Notes: generated by a model from the sequence alone, not told the origin. Shown: positions 23,577 to 35,687, counted from the stretch's first letter. The stretch: DNA of 64,000 bases from Scleromitrula shiraiana (GCA_028455995.1 JABELC010000009.1:1749501-1813500); one strand, 5' to 3'. Numbers and translations: made by a program.

Positions 23577-25014
23577 ATAACAGACTACCGGATGTCAATC
23601 TGTACCGATGCAGGTAATACATAGATAGTTAAATTGAAATAAAGACTAATAAAAATGTTGTTTATAAAGAAGTTGAAACAAAGTGGTTGGAGGAGATGTA
23701 AAGTAATGATAACATTAAATTCGACGGATGGTGGAAAGAGGAATATAAGTTATCAACATGGAAAGTTTGGGAGAGGGCGACAGGAACTCTGGGCGACCAA
23801 TAAGAATGAAATACCTAGGTATCTATCGCCCAAATTTGACAAGGTGTTTGGTTGGGCATTCCCTAATATTTGTTCTAGAAGAGAGTCTTGATTCGAGCAA
23901 AAATGCCAGCCATCGAACGAAACGACAATGTAACGCGAAAACAACTTGTTCCGATAAGATGAGATACTATTTCCATCCTTTCTATCTAATGGCCCCATTT
24001 GGAAAGATCCCAATTGTTGTGTAACTTTCACGCATACCCATTCCCATTCAAATCAACAACATCAATGATTATGTATTCGAGAGATCGATCAGCTATCATC
24101 TTTCTATCGTTTTCATAGCACTAACCAAGTAATAGATGATATCAGATTGGAAAAGTAACCAACCATCCTTTCACCGACATTACATTCGATGGAGACCGAT
24201 GGAAGAGGAGTCTTAAAACACATCGCTCTAAGCTTCCATATTTATTTTTGTAGAGATCCAAGCGCAACTCGAATTTGAGATATAACTTTTGCTGACTTTG
24301 TCTGGATAGAGATGGGCTTTCGAACCATGTTGTAAATCCCACAAGTTTTCTTTGTATCATATATCTTCAGGAAAGCATCCAAAAATTTAAAATTTATTGG
24401 CCCTCGGAGGCCACTTCCTCGCTTCAGTTCAAAAAGAGAGTGCATGAGAAACCAAACGCTTCTTGTGAGTGGGTGCACGTGAGTAATTAACTACTCACAA
24501 AATGTCGCACAAATGTTGCACATCTATAATACATGCAGGCAGATGAACCGTACAATTCACAAACCTATTGATTTTCACGTGAAGTACCCACATGTTCTTA
24601 TTACACATCTACTTGATGCGCATCTACCTATATAAAAGAGACTCATACTAAGCATGAAAAGAGATAGATACTTTATGTATATGATCATCGACTATATTAA
24701 TCTATCTATCTATCTATCTATCGATCTAGAGATCTAGTTATATCTTACATCTATTAATATGACATAAAACACAAGTTCTAAAAACTTGCTGCATATTTTC
24801 ATCAATCATATGATATGTACCACCGACCAATCAGCCGATCGACTCCGTACGCCATCCCAACCAAGATGCCCCCATCCATCCATTCATCCATTGATCAACC
24901 ACATATCAGGGTATAAAACCACCTCGCCTGGATCGAGAGAGAAAGAGAGAGAGAGACAAAAAGTGAAAAACGAAACATCCACCCTAACCACAACCCCACA
25001 CCTCACCTCACCGT
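23577..25014. other. Intergenic region with a TCTA microsatellite
   Basis: No gene is recognised. The small minus-strand open frames at 23753-24031, 24142-24360 and 24242-24478 have no family features. A (TCTA)n microsatellite occupies about 24700-24722, followed by palindromic gatctagagatctag. The last few hundred bases include a GA-rich stretch (about 24935-24955) and the 3' flank of the Sfk1-like gene. Confidence 0.55.
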
Positions 25015-25992
25015 CTAAAAATTCCTCGAAGGAATAACCGGTTCCCTCGAATTAGCAACCGCACCCCCGGTCTCCCCATAAACCCTCTGTTCATGCCCCA
25101 CGCCATTATACCCCCTCATTCTACTCTCCTCCTCCATGCCCATCGCCATCTCGACCTCCGTCTCCTTACTCTCATAATGCTTCGTCCTAATCGCGGGGAT
25201 AAAATCGATCGCAAAACTCCACACATAGAATGTATAAATAAACGCGATGATCCATTCTACGATGGCGGCGGCATTCCAGATGCTTTTGCGGTTGAGCACG
25301 GCGAAGGCGATGGCGAGGCCAAATTCCACGAAGATGAAGGTTAGTTTTACCCAGAAGGAGATGCGGAGGACGCGGTGTTGGCGGTAGTGCATCCCGAGGC
25401 GTTGGTATTCCCAGCAGATGAAGATGGCGGAGATGATGTAACCGCCACTGTAGAATAATTAGCATATTTTCTTATCTCTGGATTTGTGAAAAGCATCGAT
25501 ATACTTACATGAAGATGACTAAACAAACATCGTGTGCGGTGTGATGCTTAACATTATTAAGACAAGTAAGACAAATCAAACCGATTCCTCCAATAAGTGA
25601 AGCGATGATAGCGAGTGCCGCAAGAACTTTCTGAAATGTAGATGTATTTCCATGTAAACGACCACTATGACGAAGCCATCTCTCTGCGATAAATACAATG
25701 TCGAATGTAACTACCGTTACTGTTCCCATGGCAATGAAGAGTGGTTGGAGTCTATGGGCTCCGATATCAGAGATATATCTATATGACAATAAGTTGTTAG
25801 ATAGGTGCTCATTGGATGAAATGAAGAATTGGTATGAGAGGGGAATACTCACGCAATTGTTTGTCCATCATCCATAGGTGTTATAATTGGTGATCCATCT
25901 TGAACAGTCCATGTTAATAACATGGCGAGAAGCATAGCAAGCCATACCAATCCTGAAAAGACTGGTATCATCCAATATGATATTCCAAACAT
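25015..25992 (-). CDS. Sfk1/FRAG1/DRAM-family membrane protein
   Basis: Three exons on the minus strand, 25992-25853, 25778-25509 and 25447-25015, with GTGAGT and GTAAGT donors, give 280 residues. The N-terminus MFGISYWMIPVFSGLVWLAM is the first membrane segment. Further hydrophobic helices follow around PLFIAMGTVTVVTFDIVFIA, LAALAIIASLIGGIGLICL and YIISAIFICWEY. The C-terminal pair contains FVEFGLAIAFAVL and WNAAAIVEWIIAFIYTFYV, a signature of the FRAG1/DRAM/Sfk1 family. In yeast the relative Sfk1 is a plasma-membrane partner of the PI 4-kinase Stt4 and affects phospholipid asymmetry; in animals DRAM is linked to autophagy. The cytosolic tail after about residue 220 is hydrophilic and Glu-rich. 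The role here is inferred from family only. Confidence 0.85.
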
Positions 25993-26451
25993 TTTTGATT
26001 ATTATCTGCAGATTATGGCAGATCAATTGATCTTGTAGATGAGATGAGATGTTATATTCTGTTATGTTGCTGACTCGTTTGAAGGCAAAAAGGATGCTGG
26101 TTGGTTTTGAGGCAATCTCTACAATAAATTTATGATTGAGAGAACCTATGGAAATGAGATGATAGGAGAGAGGAGGAGAAAACGACAGGGTAACCTGTAC
26201 GTAAACCTAAGTAGATATTGCTATATGAAAAATGAAGTTCAATTGAAAAGATGAAGATATAACTTGAAGAGGGTGGAAAAGAAAAAAGATCAGCAAAGTA
26301 TTACCATACATATGTTTGGTTTTTTCAAAAAGTACAAGTACCAGAACGTACCAGACCCGTTGACGAAATTTGTTGCGTTACACGCTAGAGTTCTCGACGT
26401 CATCGCTCACTAATCTATATAATCCTTGACATCTGGAGATGGTCGACTGTA
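25993..26451. promoter_or_regulatory. Upstream region of the Sfk1-like gene
   Basis: A leader and promoter-like stretch, read on the minus strand, between the ATG at 25992 and the first terminal repeat of the neighbouring element. No distinct operator or TATA-like element stands out. Confidence 0.4.
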
Positions 26452-26981
26452 ACTTAATGTCCGTGAAAAAACTTCGCTTTTCCGTCAATGTACTAAATAA
26501 GATGTTTTTAGTTTATTTTTTATATAAAAAATCATTTTATATATAAATTTATATGTAAATATATTTTAATTATTAGTATATAATATCATACTACTACTAT
26601 GATACTACTAGTAAAACTTGAAATAGAATTTGATTTCTTTTATTAATTTTATATTTTATTTATTATATATAATCTTTTACTAATGATTAGTATGATATAT
26701 AGCATTTTTACAAGTTACTAGTATATACTCAGGCTAGTAAATATTAATTTTAAAAAGTAATTCAATAAATAATTGAAATCTTTATATTAAAATATAATTT
26801 TTATAATTCAAGTTTTTTTAGAATTTTAAACTTGAATCTACTAGTATAGTATTCGAAATCTAACTTTTATATAACTTTGTGTACAAAATCAATTTTTCTT
26901 TTTTTTTTATAGAAGATAGTAAACTCGCTTATATTTTGCTTGCGTCGATAGAAGGGCGAAGTCTTTTCACGGAGGTTAAGT
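26452..26981. mobile_element. MITE-like AT-rich element with 31 bp inverted ends
   Basis: The left end at 26452-26482 and the reverse complement of the right end at 26951-26981 match at about 26 of 31 positions, sharing ACTTAA, TCCGTGAAAA, ACTTCGC and TTC. Four of the five differences are C/T or A/G, as RIP would produce. The roughly 470 bp interior is A/T with no open frame. The size and structure fit a non-autonomous DNA element. No clear target-site duplication is seen. Confidence 0.65.
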
Positions 26982-27749
26982 GAAGTCCGACGATTATTGT
27001 AATTCTGGAGGTTAACCGGCTCACCCGGTTTCATTTTTACTTTATTTATCTATTTTTTTCTGTCAAGATCGAGTTTGAATTCAACGCCATCAGCTTATTA
27101 ATCATCATTGAGCTGGGGACGACGCCTTGGACGCGTAAGTTTGAGTGGTCAACTGGTATAATTATTGAAGAAATATTTTTGACGTTGGATTTATCTTTCG
27201 ATTTTTTTGATAGAGCACTTGAGTATTTGTAATGTGGTTGAGCCAAATGATCTATAGATTGTTGCGCTGATCGCCGTGCCACAACGGATGTGGCTTTACT
27301 TCTACAAACCTATTCAGAATTGTCCAAATCAAAAACACTTGAAGTATCGCACCCACCTTGTTGAAGGAGGTAGAAAATAAGGGACTCAATGATATATCCT
27401 CATAATTATATTCAAACCATTATTTTGTATTCATGATCAGAAGCCTCACAAATATAAAATTTCAATCCTCATCTCATACAACACCCCTCAAATCATCCAT
27501 CCATCCATCCATCCATTCATCCATCTTAGTTAGATCTTCACCCACTCACTCACTCAATTGGGGGTAGGTATGCTTTCTCTAAATAGGCGCGCAAACCACT
27601 TAGACGTGCAACAAAATAAATCTCAAGCCACGTGAACTCATCACGTGGATAATCTCCCATTGGATGATATTCTTCCTTACTCGTTCAACATTGAACAGCG
27701 CTGGACATGTACCAAAATGCGAAAATTTGCATTTACTTCACTTCAAACG
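26982..27749. other. Intergenic spacer between two elements
   Basis: Contains ggttaaccggctcacccggtt, an imperfect palindrome near 27012, and a (CATC)n tract at about 27496-27522. A minus open frame at 27046-27282 has no recognisable domain. No gene is supported. Confidence 0.5.
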
Positions 27750-28676
27750 CCCTACGGTATCACGTATTCAGGGAGCGAACCTAAATAGAATTCAATGACT
27801 TTTTTAAATAAACTTTAGAAAATCGGTCATTTTAGTGTCTAGACATATTAAAACTTTAAACATTAATATACTAAACTTGCAATTAATTAAAAATTGAATT
27901 TCATTTAGTATAAATTAATTAAATTTAAATTCAAAAATTAACTTTGAATAAATTTTAGCTAAAATTTATTGATTTAAAACTATATTTAAAATGGCTTTAT
28001 CATCAATTTTAAATCACAAAATTATTATTTAACTTAAATTTTTATTAGTTAAAGATTTATTTAACTCTTTATTAGATCTATTATTTAATCTTTTATTAGA
28101 TCTATATAAATATGGCTTTAAATTATAAAGCTGTAATCACTTTTAATTTAAATTTCATTTTTTATAAATCAACAATTTTATCAACTTAAAAAAAATGATT
28201 TTCTATAAAAAATTATGGAATTTAAAAGTATATTTATATTACTTATTGATATATACTAATATTAGCTTAAGTATATTAATAATATAAAAGATGCGGGGTT
28301 AGTTTTGGTAGATTAGTTAAATTAGGAAATAATAAAGTATATCAATTATTAGTATATACTAATTTTGTATATAAATGTAATTTTATATGTAAATATAATT
28401 TTGTATGTAAATGTAATTTTGTATACAAATGTAATTTTGTATGCAAATATAAATAAGAATGCACTAATTTTATATATAAACTTTATATTAATCTAGTGTT
28501 ATATAATTACCTAAAATAAACTTGAAAATCGATGAAAAATCTAAATTGAATTTGTATTAGTATAAGATCACTCCCTGAAAATCAACTTATAATGCAATTG
28601 AGATTTAAATTATAATGCAAAAATTTCTTTCCTTAAATAGTATTTAAGAAATCCTTAAATACGTGATACCGTAGGG
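27750..28676. mobile_element. AT-rich element with perfect 19 bp inverted ends
   Basis: CCCTACGGTATCACGTATT at 27750-27768 is repeated exactly in inverted orientation at 28658-28676. The homology continues inward with C/T differences (cagggag against taaggat). The interior of about 890 bp is A/T-rich with no open frame. Flanking bases show no certain target duplication. It looks like a RIP-affected non-autonomous DNA transposon; the intact tips may reflect their GC-poor CpA content or young age. Confidence 0.7.
28364..28455 (+). repeat. ~18 bp tandem repeat inside the element
   Basis: Five to six copies of a unit close to gtaattttgtatgtaaat follow one another, differing at one or two positions each. 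The tract lies wholly within the 27750-28676 element. Confidence 0.7.
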
Positions 28677-30373
28677 AACATCGTAAGATCTTTTAGTAAA
28701 TCTTGGTCAAAAACCAGGCAAATCTCACCTCCAAGCCATTCATAATGACCTGTAAACATTAGATATTCTTTCACTCAACAAGCTCATCAAAGATCAAGAG
28801 GGTGGACCCCCGGTGGAGGACGGTCTTATAATCTGAACAATGACAATGATATATAAAGATCTGCAACAAAACTATATTTCACGTGCACACTCTACAAAAG
28901 CGATTTATCATTGGATGAACACCAATCACTTGGGGCATCTTCACTACTAATCTAATCTACTCTACCACTACCCAATCCAGCCATTGCAACAGAAATAACC
29001 ACACGACAAATCCTCCATAAAAGACATTCATTCTCACGTGCAACAATCACATATACATACATCACCATCTCACGAAAATCCATCCCTCCATGTCCCTCTC
29101 CCTCCCATCTTAACCTCACATAACACTTCAAAATCGCAATCTAAAAACCACTTAAACGTCAGATAAATAGACATCACACCCGATAAGCAACGATCTCCAA
29201 ACCTCACAGAATACCACACGCAGAGATTGCTATTGGATATTGCATAGGAGATATTGGGCATCAGTTCATCATCCTTATATCACAGCGTCTGGTGAAACGC
29301 AAGTGGTTCTTGTGGAGTGCAAGAATCTTCAAATCCCACAAACCAAATACATGCAAGCTGGGGATATAATTGGATTAATATAAAAACCCTCGTATAACAC
29401 AACATCGATTCAAATCTCAGCATTGACAAATAGTATTCGTGATATTGTATGATAGAAAGCGAGTTGAGATGGGTGATAATTCTCAAGCCTCATGATATTC
29501 ATACGCTGGGGATATCATTGGATTTTGGATGGACGGATGGATGGTGCGATGTTGTACAGTGTTGGTTTGATATATTTGAGCAAGTAGCTTTTATGAGGGT
29601 TTATGGAAGGGAGCAGAGGGGAGATATGGGATGATCGGATGGGATAGTATGTGATTGATTGGATGGGATGGGGAGGTTGGATGTGCACGTGTGTGTGTGC
29701 GGGACTCAGGTGGTATTGTTGATAATGTTGAATTGGATAGATGGATATATTTTATCTAGCTGTAACATATAGAGATGATTCTAGTACACTGGAATCGAAT
29801 ATATAGGGAGATATTCTGGTGGAAGATTCTTGTATATGGCGAACATTTTGATGATAAGAGAAGAGAAGTTGGGGAGTTTGTGGGTATTCATTTAGGACTG
29901 GTAGCACGATACGAACAGAAGAGGGATAGTTGAGAGCTAGGAGCTACAGCCGGGCAAAGTAGATCGATCGAGTAGCACATAAACACATAGCAACAAAACA
30001 CAACGCAGGTACCGATGAACCCCTTGATCCTAATCACAATCACTTACTTGCACAAGATTTACTTAACCGGCATATTGAACATCCAACGACGATATAAAGT
30101 GGAAACCTTTCGTAAAGAAACTTCATAATATTTATCTAAAAAAAAGCAAGAAGAGAGACTCCGCCAACAACAAAAACTAATTCATGCTCCTGGTACGAAC
30201 AGTCCATCCATCCATTCATCCCCATTCATGTATGGGCTATTTCCTTCAGATCCTTATTTGCCCGTTCAAGTTAACAGCAAACCCATAAATCAATTTAAAT
30301 CAATTCCAGAATTATGTTTTTAATTCTAACCCAATCGCTCATCCGCCCATCCACTTACTTGATGAAAAATACT
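28677..30373. other. Intergenic region without a supported gene
   Basis: Short open frames at 29070-29634 on both strands lack any family feature and have low-complexity composition. There is a ggatgg-rich stretch around 29530-29690. The last part is probably the 3' flank of the nitronate monooxygenase-like gene. Confidence 0.5.
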
Positions 30374-31584
30374 CTACAACTTCGCCGTCATCTTTTCTCC
30401 CTTGTGAAGACATTCAACAGCATCATTGATCAATTCATCCACGACAGCCTTTGCACTCTTCTTCTCATTAACAACAGCAGCAGCCTTACCCATCAAAAAC
30501 GGTCTCGCATTATCCATTGTCTCATCATCGATATCATCACCCAAAGTTTCGAAATCATGCTCAACAGGAATAACACCCTTAGATGTAAGTTCCTTGATCT
30601 CAGCCGCGCGATTTTGCTCCCAATTCTCAATGTAAGGATTGGTTCTTACACGTAATGGTCGACCGGTGAAGATGATGGTTCGGATATTATCATCATGACC
30701 GGCTGTTCGGACGGCCTCTTGATGTGCTTTTGGTGCACCGGCTTCGTCGGTTAAGATAAATCTAGTACCAACCCACACGGCGCTTGCACCCAGCATCAAA
30801 GCGGCCGCAACAGTTTGTCCATTGAAGATACCTCCAGCAGCAATAACTTGTACGGGTTTCCCGTTCATGGGGCTAGTCCTTCCTTTGCAGAGTTCGACAA
30901 CTGATGGGATCAATACGGTTGTGGGAACATCTCCGGTGTGTCCACCTCCCTCACCACCTTGTGCGCAGATGATATCGACGCCGAGATCGAGACATTTCTT
31001 GACGTGTTTTGGGTGACCGATCATGTTCATATAGAGGATACCGGATTTGTGGAGACGTTCGACGACGTGTTTTGGCGGTACACCGACGGCGGAGACGAAG
31101 AGTTTGGCGCCGCTATCAATGATGATGCCAATAAGTTCGTCGAGTTTTCCCTTTGTGTAATCATAACTATCGTTGTCAGCAGATAATCACTAATCAAAAA
31201 AGTCGATGCCAACGCAAAAATAATTGAAATTGGAATTGATATCTTACTTTGTTTTCCTGGCAGAACCTCCAACTTGTGGTAAAAGAAGATCGACACCGAA
31301 AGGAGCATTCTTGTCATCCAAAAATGATTTAAGTTCGGCGATTTGTTCTCTCAGCATGTCTGGAGTATATCCAATACCACCGAGAACACCAAGACCTCCG
31401 GCATTTGTTACAGCGGCTGCGAGCTTTGGACCAGCAGCTACATTCATTCCCGCCAGAAGAATGGGGTGGTTAATTTTGAGGAGGTCAGTGACCGTTGTGC
31501 GGATTTGTTCTATGGTAAACAATGAGTTTATTGATACCTCGGATAATAGATGGCATGTAAAGATTACTTACGTTTGGAAGCCAT
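30374..31584 (-). CDS. Nitronate monooxygenase (2-nitropropane dioxygenase) family flavoprotein
   Basis: Three minus-strand exons, 31584-31572 (only 13 bases, MASK), 31509-31248 and 31166-30374, give 355 residues with all frames joined. Family marks are an N-terminal HPILLAGM strand, NAGGLGVLGG, a GGEGGGHTGDVPT loop, and the FMN phosphate-binding strand AAGGIFNGQTVAAALMLGA followed by VWVGTRF. These define the FMN TIM-barrel that oxidises nitronates such as propionate-3-nitronate, using O2 in the cytosol. The substrate here cannot be fixed. The start is chosen because exon 2 has no ATG at the right place and the 13-base exon joins in frame. The C-terminus has no peroxisomal SKL. The gene is divergent from the folate gene at 32138. 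Confidence 0.9.
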
Positions 31585-32137
31585 TGTTTTGGGTATCTTT
31601 CTTTGACAATAATACAGATATTAGATATGTAGTTGACTTTGTGGGGAATGAAGGTGGAGTATTGTAGAAGAGTAGAATAAATAGGAAGTGATTGATAAAT
31701 AAAGGAGGACAGATGAAATTATTTGAGGAGTTGGTTCTATCTCGGTATTAAATTATTCTGGGGTAAAAGATGCCTCGGTATACTGTTAGTGTGGGGCTAT
31801 GCTATTTTCGGTCAAAGCCGCATGATCAAACCAAATGGTAGACCGAGAAAAAAAAAATTGACTGTTATTCACGTGCAATCGTATTGGTTTGACCAATCTC
31901 CTTCACGTTTCCGAAGTGCATCGGCGACGGATATTCTATTCTCATTGGGATTACATTTTCATATATTGATTTGAAGCTCACTATGGGAGTACCAAATAAA
32001 AACACCATAAGCTGATCACTATTCGAATTAGGTTTTATATATATGTACGGTGACTGGTTCCAGCGTACTTAACCAAACAATTCTCAATTTATTTTCCATC
32101 TACACATCTTGGCAGTGAATAACCAAATTATCTATTC
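31585..32137. promoter_or_regulatory. Divergent promoter between the flavoprotein and folate genes
   Basis: A 553-base spacer between the two ATGs, probably carrying both promoters. A tatatatatg stretch lies near 32036-32046, about 90-100 bp before the folate gene start, and could act as a TATA-like element. The plus-strand open frame at 31723-31974 is not convincing. Confidence 0.45.
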
Positions 32138-33910
32138 ATGAGGCTCCCTTTAAATCAACTCGTCGGAAGACGAGGTGTTAGTCTTCGAAAAAGATGTTTC
32201 AATGTTGGTTCTGATGCTACCCATAAAGCAAGGCATCCCAAATCCTTCATATCCCGACAATATAGCTCTGATAGTATCAAATCAGAAGTTCCACCACAAT
32301 GGACTCAACATCGACTTAGTACCAACCGACTTGATCAAATTGATCATGAAAAGTTCTCTCAATCCCCAAAACAGTTGAGACGGGCATATATTGCACTCGG
32401 AAGTAATCTTGGCGATCGAATTGCAATGATCGAAACAGCATGTAGAAAGATGACAGAGAGGGGTATAAAGGTAAAACGAACTAGCGCCTTATGGGAGACT
32501 GAACCTATGTATGTTTTGGATCAGGATAATTTCATCAATGGAGCTTGCGAGGTGAGTTCGCTTCTTTTTTTGCTAATGGATTCCCCCCTGATCGTCATGC
32601 ATAATGAGGGGTCAGGCTGCGGCCCGAGGCTCGGCTAGCCGATCTCTAGATGTTACTAGCGACTAATTGTAATCAGGTGGAAACAACTCTACAGCCTCTG
32701 GCTTTACTAGACGAGCTTCAGAGTATTGAAAATGAAATGGGTAGAAAGAAAGTTATCGATAAAGGCCCACGGAATATCGATTTAGATATCCTTCTTTATG
32801 AAGGGGAGGTTGTAGATCACCAGAGACTACAGGTCCCTCATATCGGTATGCTTGAGCGAGAATTTGTGCTTAGGCCATTAGCAGAGTAATATCTTACCAG
32901 TTGTCTCTTAGTAGACGAAAATTTGCTAACAATAGCATAGTCTTATTCCGGGACAACCCCTGATACCCAAATACCCATGGAAATTCACCCAAGATTACCT
33001 GAATGAACTTCCACCATCTTCGACTCCACTATCAACTCTCACTCCATTGAACTCATTCATACCACCTTTAAATGCATTAAAATCAAGTCGTCAGACCCAA
33101 GTGATGGCAATCTTGAATGTCACACCTGACTCCTTCTCTGACGGAGGATTACATAAACGCGATGACCTATCAGAAGTTATCTCCAACTTCATCAAAAACG
33201 GAGCAACAATCATAGACGTAGGCGGTCAATCCAGTGCCCCCGGCGCCCCCGACATCACCCCCGAACTCGAAATCCAACGCATCTTACCCGCCATCCAACA
33301 AATCCGCAGCCTACCCGCCGGCAAAAACATCGCCATCAGCGTCGACACCTATCGAGCCTCCGTAGCAGAAGCCGCCATCAACGCCGGCGCAGATATAATC
33401 AACGATATTTCCGCTGGTCAACTGGATTCAAAAATGCTTCCTACAATGGCCCGATTGGGCTCAACCGTGTGTCTAATGCACATGCGAGGTACCCCCTCCA
33501 CAATGAACAAACTCACCGACTACACCCCCTCAGGCCTAATCCCGACCATCGCATCCGAACTGCTCTCGCGCGTCGCCGCCGCCGAGGAGGCAGGTATTCA
33601 CCGCTGGCGTATAATCCTGGACCCCGGCATCGGATTTGCGAAAACGGCAGAACAGAATTTAGAAATCCTGCGGTACATGCATGAATTAAGGGAGTGGCCG
33701 GGCTTACAGGGATTTCCGTGGTTATTGGGTTCGAGTCGGAAGAAATTTGTGGGGGTTGTTACGGGGAGGACGGAGCCGAGGGAGAGGGTTTGGGGGACTG
33801 CGGGCACGGTGGCGGCAGCGGTGCAGGGGGGTGCGGATATTGTTAGGGTGCATGATGTTGAGGAGATGGGGCAGGTGGTTAGGATGGCGGATGCTATTTG
33901 GAGGGTTTGA
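32138..33910 (+). CDS. Bifunctional HPPK-dihydropteroate synthase (folate synthesis)
   Basis: Three exons, 32138-32551, 32677-32885 and 32941-33910, encode 530 residues. Residues 1 to about 80 are basic and Ser/Arg-rich (RLPLNQLVGRRGVSLRKR), a likely mitochondrial targeting sequence. HPPK follows: YIALGSNLGDR, ALWETEPMY, GPRNIDLDILLY and VPHIGMLEREFVLRPLA. DHPS occupies roughly the last 290 residues, with MAILNVTPDSFSDGG, VDTYRASVAEAA, INDISAG, MHMRGTP, DPGIGFAK and GSSRKKF. The enzyme pyrophosphorylates hydroxymethyl-dihydropterin and then joins it to p-aminobenzoate; DHPS is the sulfonamide target. Yeast Fol1 also carries a dihydroneopterin aldolase part, which is absent here, so that step must be encoded elsewhere. 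The DHPS loop reads GGQSSAPGA rather than the common GGQST-R-P form. Confidence 0.92.
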
Positions 33911-34578
33911 TGGGGAGTGAAGAAGTGATGAAGAGGGAGGTAGATCGATTAGTTGATCTGTGCTCTATTGTTCACTTGTATGCTATTTTGACTATCGGTA
34001 GATATATCGTGAGCGGTTTGGCTAGTGGTATAGCGAAGCGAGTGATTGGACTTACTAGTAGTAATGGCGATAAAGTAAATACCAAAACTTTGTGATTAAT
34101 CAAAATTTGAACGTTCACTCCTTCTCTATAACCAAACATCACAAGTGAATCAACTGCAATTTAGGTTTTTAACAATCTAACTGCGTGCTAAAATTTTCAA
34201 TCTATTTATCATAAAAGTCCAAACTTAATTTGATGGATAGATGTGTTTTCGACAACAACAAAACACAACAATTTTCTTTCAACTGTTTTCAAGTGAATAT
34301 TACCATTTGTCGGCTTTTGATGACCCTGTACACCGAAAGTTATTATGTCGTTATTCTGGATTGACTTTTGTTTGTTATTGAATTATTTTGCAAATTCATT
34401 CTCTTGAGCATTCGTTTTTTGTTTTTTTTTTTTTTGCGAAAAGCTGGGTGGGCTGTGGCATACCCTTTCATCTTTTATGATTTTACTTAGAACCTTCTCA
34501 TTTTTTGATGATCATCAGCTCTATACTACCAAATTTACGTTGCAGTCTTACTTTCAAGTATCATTGGTTGTTTTCTCA
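33911..34578. other. Spacer between the folate gene and the cysteine-rich triplet
   Basis: The 3' UTR of the folate gene, then the promoter of the first triplet gene. A T-run of about 15 is at 34420-34435. An in-frame upstream ATG at 34477 precedes the chosen start at 34579. No separate gene is seen. Confidence 0.5.
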
Positions 34579-35687
34579 ATGGAGTCTCTGGTTATTCCAG
34601 CCACGAACGCTGCTCTCAGACAAGGAATCAGATTTGTTAGTAGGCAGATATCATCTTTTGATAACAACGGAATCCTCGATCACTCAGGACGCGACAACTA
34701 CTTGGACCTGGACGATGATGATGATGGATCCTCTTCATCTGACACTAGCGACGACAGTCTTTTCAGCCAGGCTGCCTCGATCGTCTCCAATTCCAGTGAC
34801 ATCACTGGAATAGAGAGCGTAGTCTCTCTGGAGGAACAGTTCTTAGAGTTATTAGGACGACTAGCACGTCGAGTATACGAGAGTGAATTTTCGATTCTAC
34901 TAGCGGAAGTTGGGTTGATTGTTGAACCAACTCGACTCAATGAGTTGAAACAACAACTACTAAGACCTTGTACCGAGACCAGAGTTCAACACGTTCATGA
35001 CCGCGGCATGATGTGCATTTGTTGCGAAAAGCAACTTTGTCAGGTTTGTTAATTTTAACTTTACTCTTATCTAATATTTTCAATCACTGTGCTTTTCAAC
35101 TTATTGCTATCACTCTTTAGATGTTTATTACTATTCCCCCTTTACCACGGATCAATCCCATTACTCACCCTTCCAATACTCTCAGATGATAGTCAGCTAA
35201 CAAAATGGTGAATAGAACTGCGCCTACTGCATCAGCGACTACATGGGTGAACTCAATGAACCTAACTCCAGACGCGAGCAAGAATCCACGATAGCAATTT
35301 GTCACGTCTACTCTCCATGCCCCTCAACTCGTTGCTCATATGCCATCATCACAATGAACGGTGCATGCAATTGCATCGAGTTGCTTAACCTGCGGGCAAA
35401 TGAAAATCCAGCAAAAGTCGCATTCAATCATTGCTATGAGTGTCTGGTGAAAAGCTTGGGATATCTGGAAAGAGCTCCGAATCCTGTATACACAAATGTA
35501 TGTCTGATTTTCTCTTGCTCCTTTCTCACTTGATGTATACAAGTGGCTGCTACTGATTTTAATTGCATAGTCCTTTTGCGATTGTGGAGAAGCATTTGAC
35601 CCAAGTGCATGGGGATTCAGAACTTGTCGCCTGTGCACTAGATGGTGCCCTCCTTATTATCCTGGGGATTATGTAGGAGATTATTGA
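34579..35687 (+). CDS. Cysteine-rich paralogue 1 (unrecognised family)
   Basis: Three exons, 34579-35043, 35216-35497 and 35571-35687, give 287 residues. I do not recognise the family. Residues 1 to about 75 hold a basic helix-like start (NAALRQGIRFVSRQI) and an acidic Asp/Ser tract. A predicted helical stretch follows (LEEQFLELLGRLARRVYES). The Cys-rich part starts with PC, then H, C-x2-C-x4-LC and, after intron 1, NC. It continues with HVYSPC, GACNC, HC-x2-C, FCDCG and CRLC. Paired cysteines and histidines suggest several zinc sites. The start at 34579 rather than the in-frame ATG at 34477 is chosen because it lines up with paralogue 3. A second intron sits just before FCDCG, absent in the two paralogues. 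No signal peptide or membrane segment is visible. Function is unknown; a nuclear or cytosolic zinc-binding protein is only a guess. Confidence 0.72.

Noticed and set aside
29070..29634. Small open frames on both strands
   Set aside because: 60-70 codons, mutually overlapping, no motifs.
30314..31667. Plus-strand open frames over the flavoprotein gene
   Set aside because: Antisense to strongly supported exons with family motifs.
34477..34578. Upstream ATG as the start of cysteine-rich paralogue 1
   Set aside because: The extra 34 residues have no counterpart in paralogue 3, whose start aligns with 34579.
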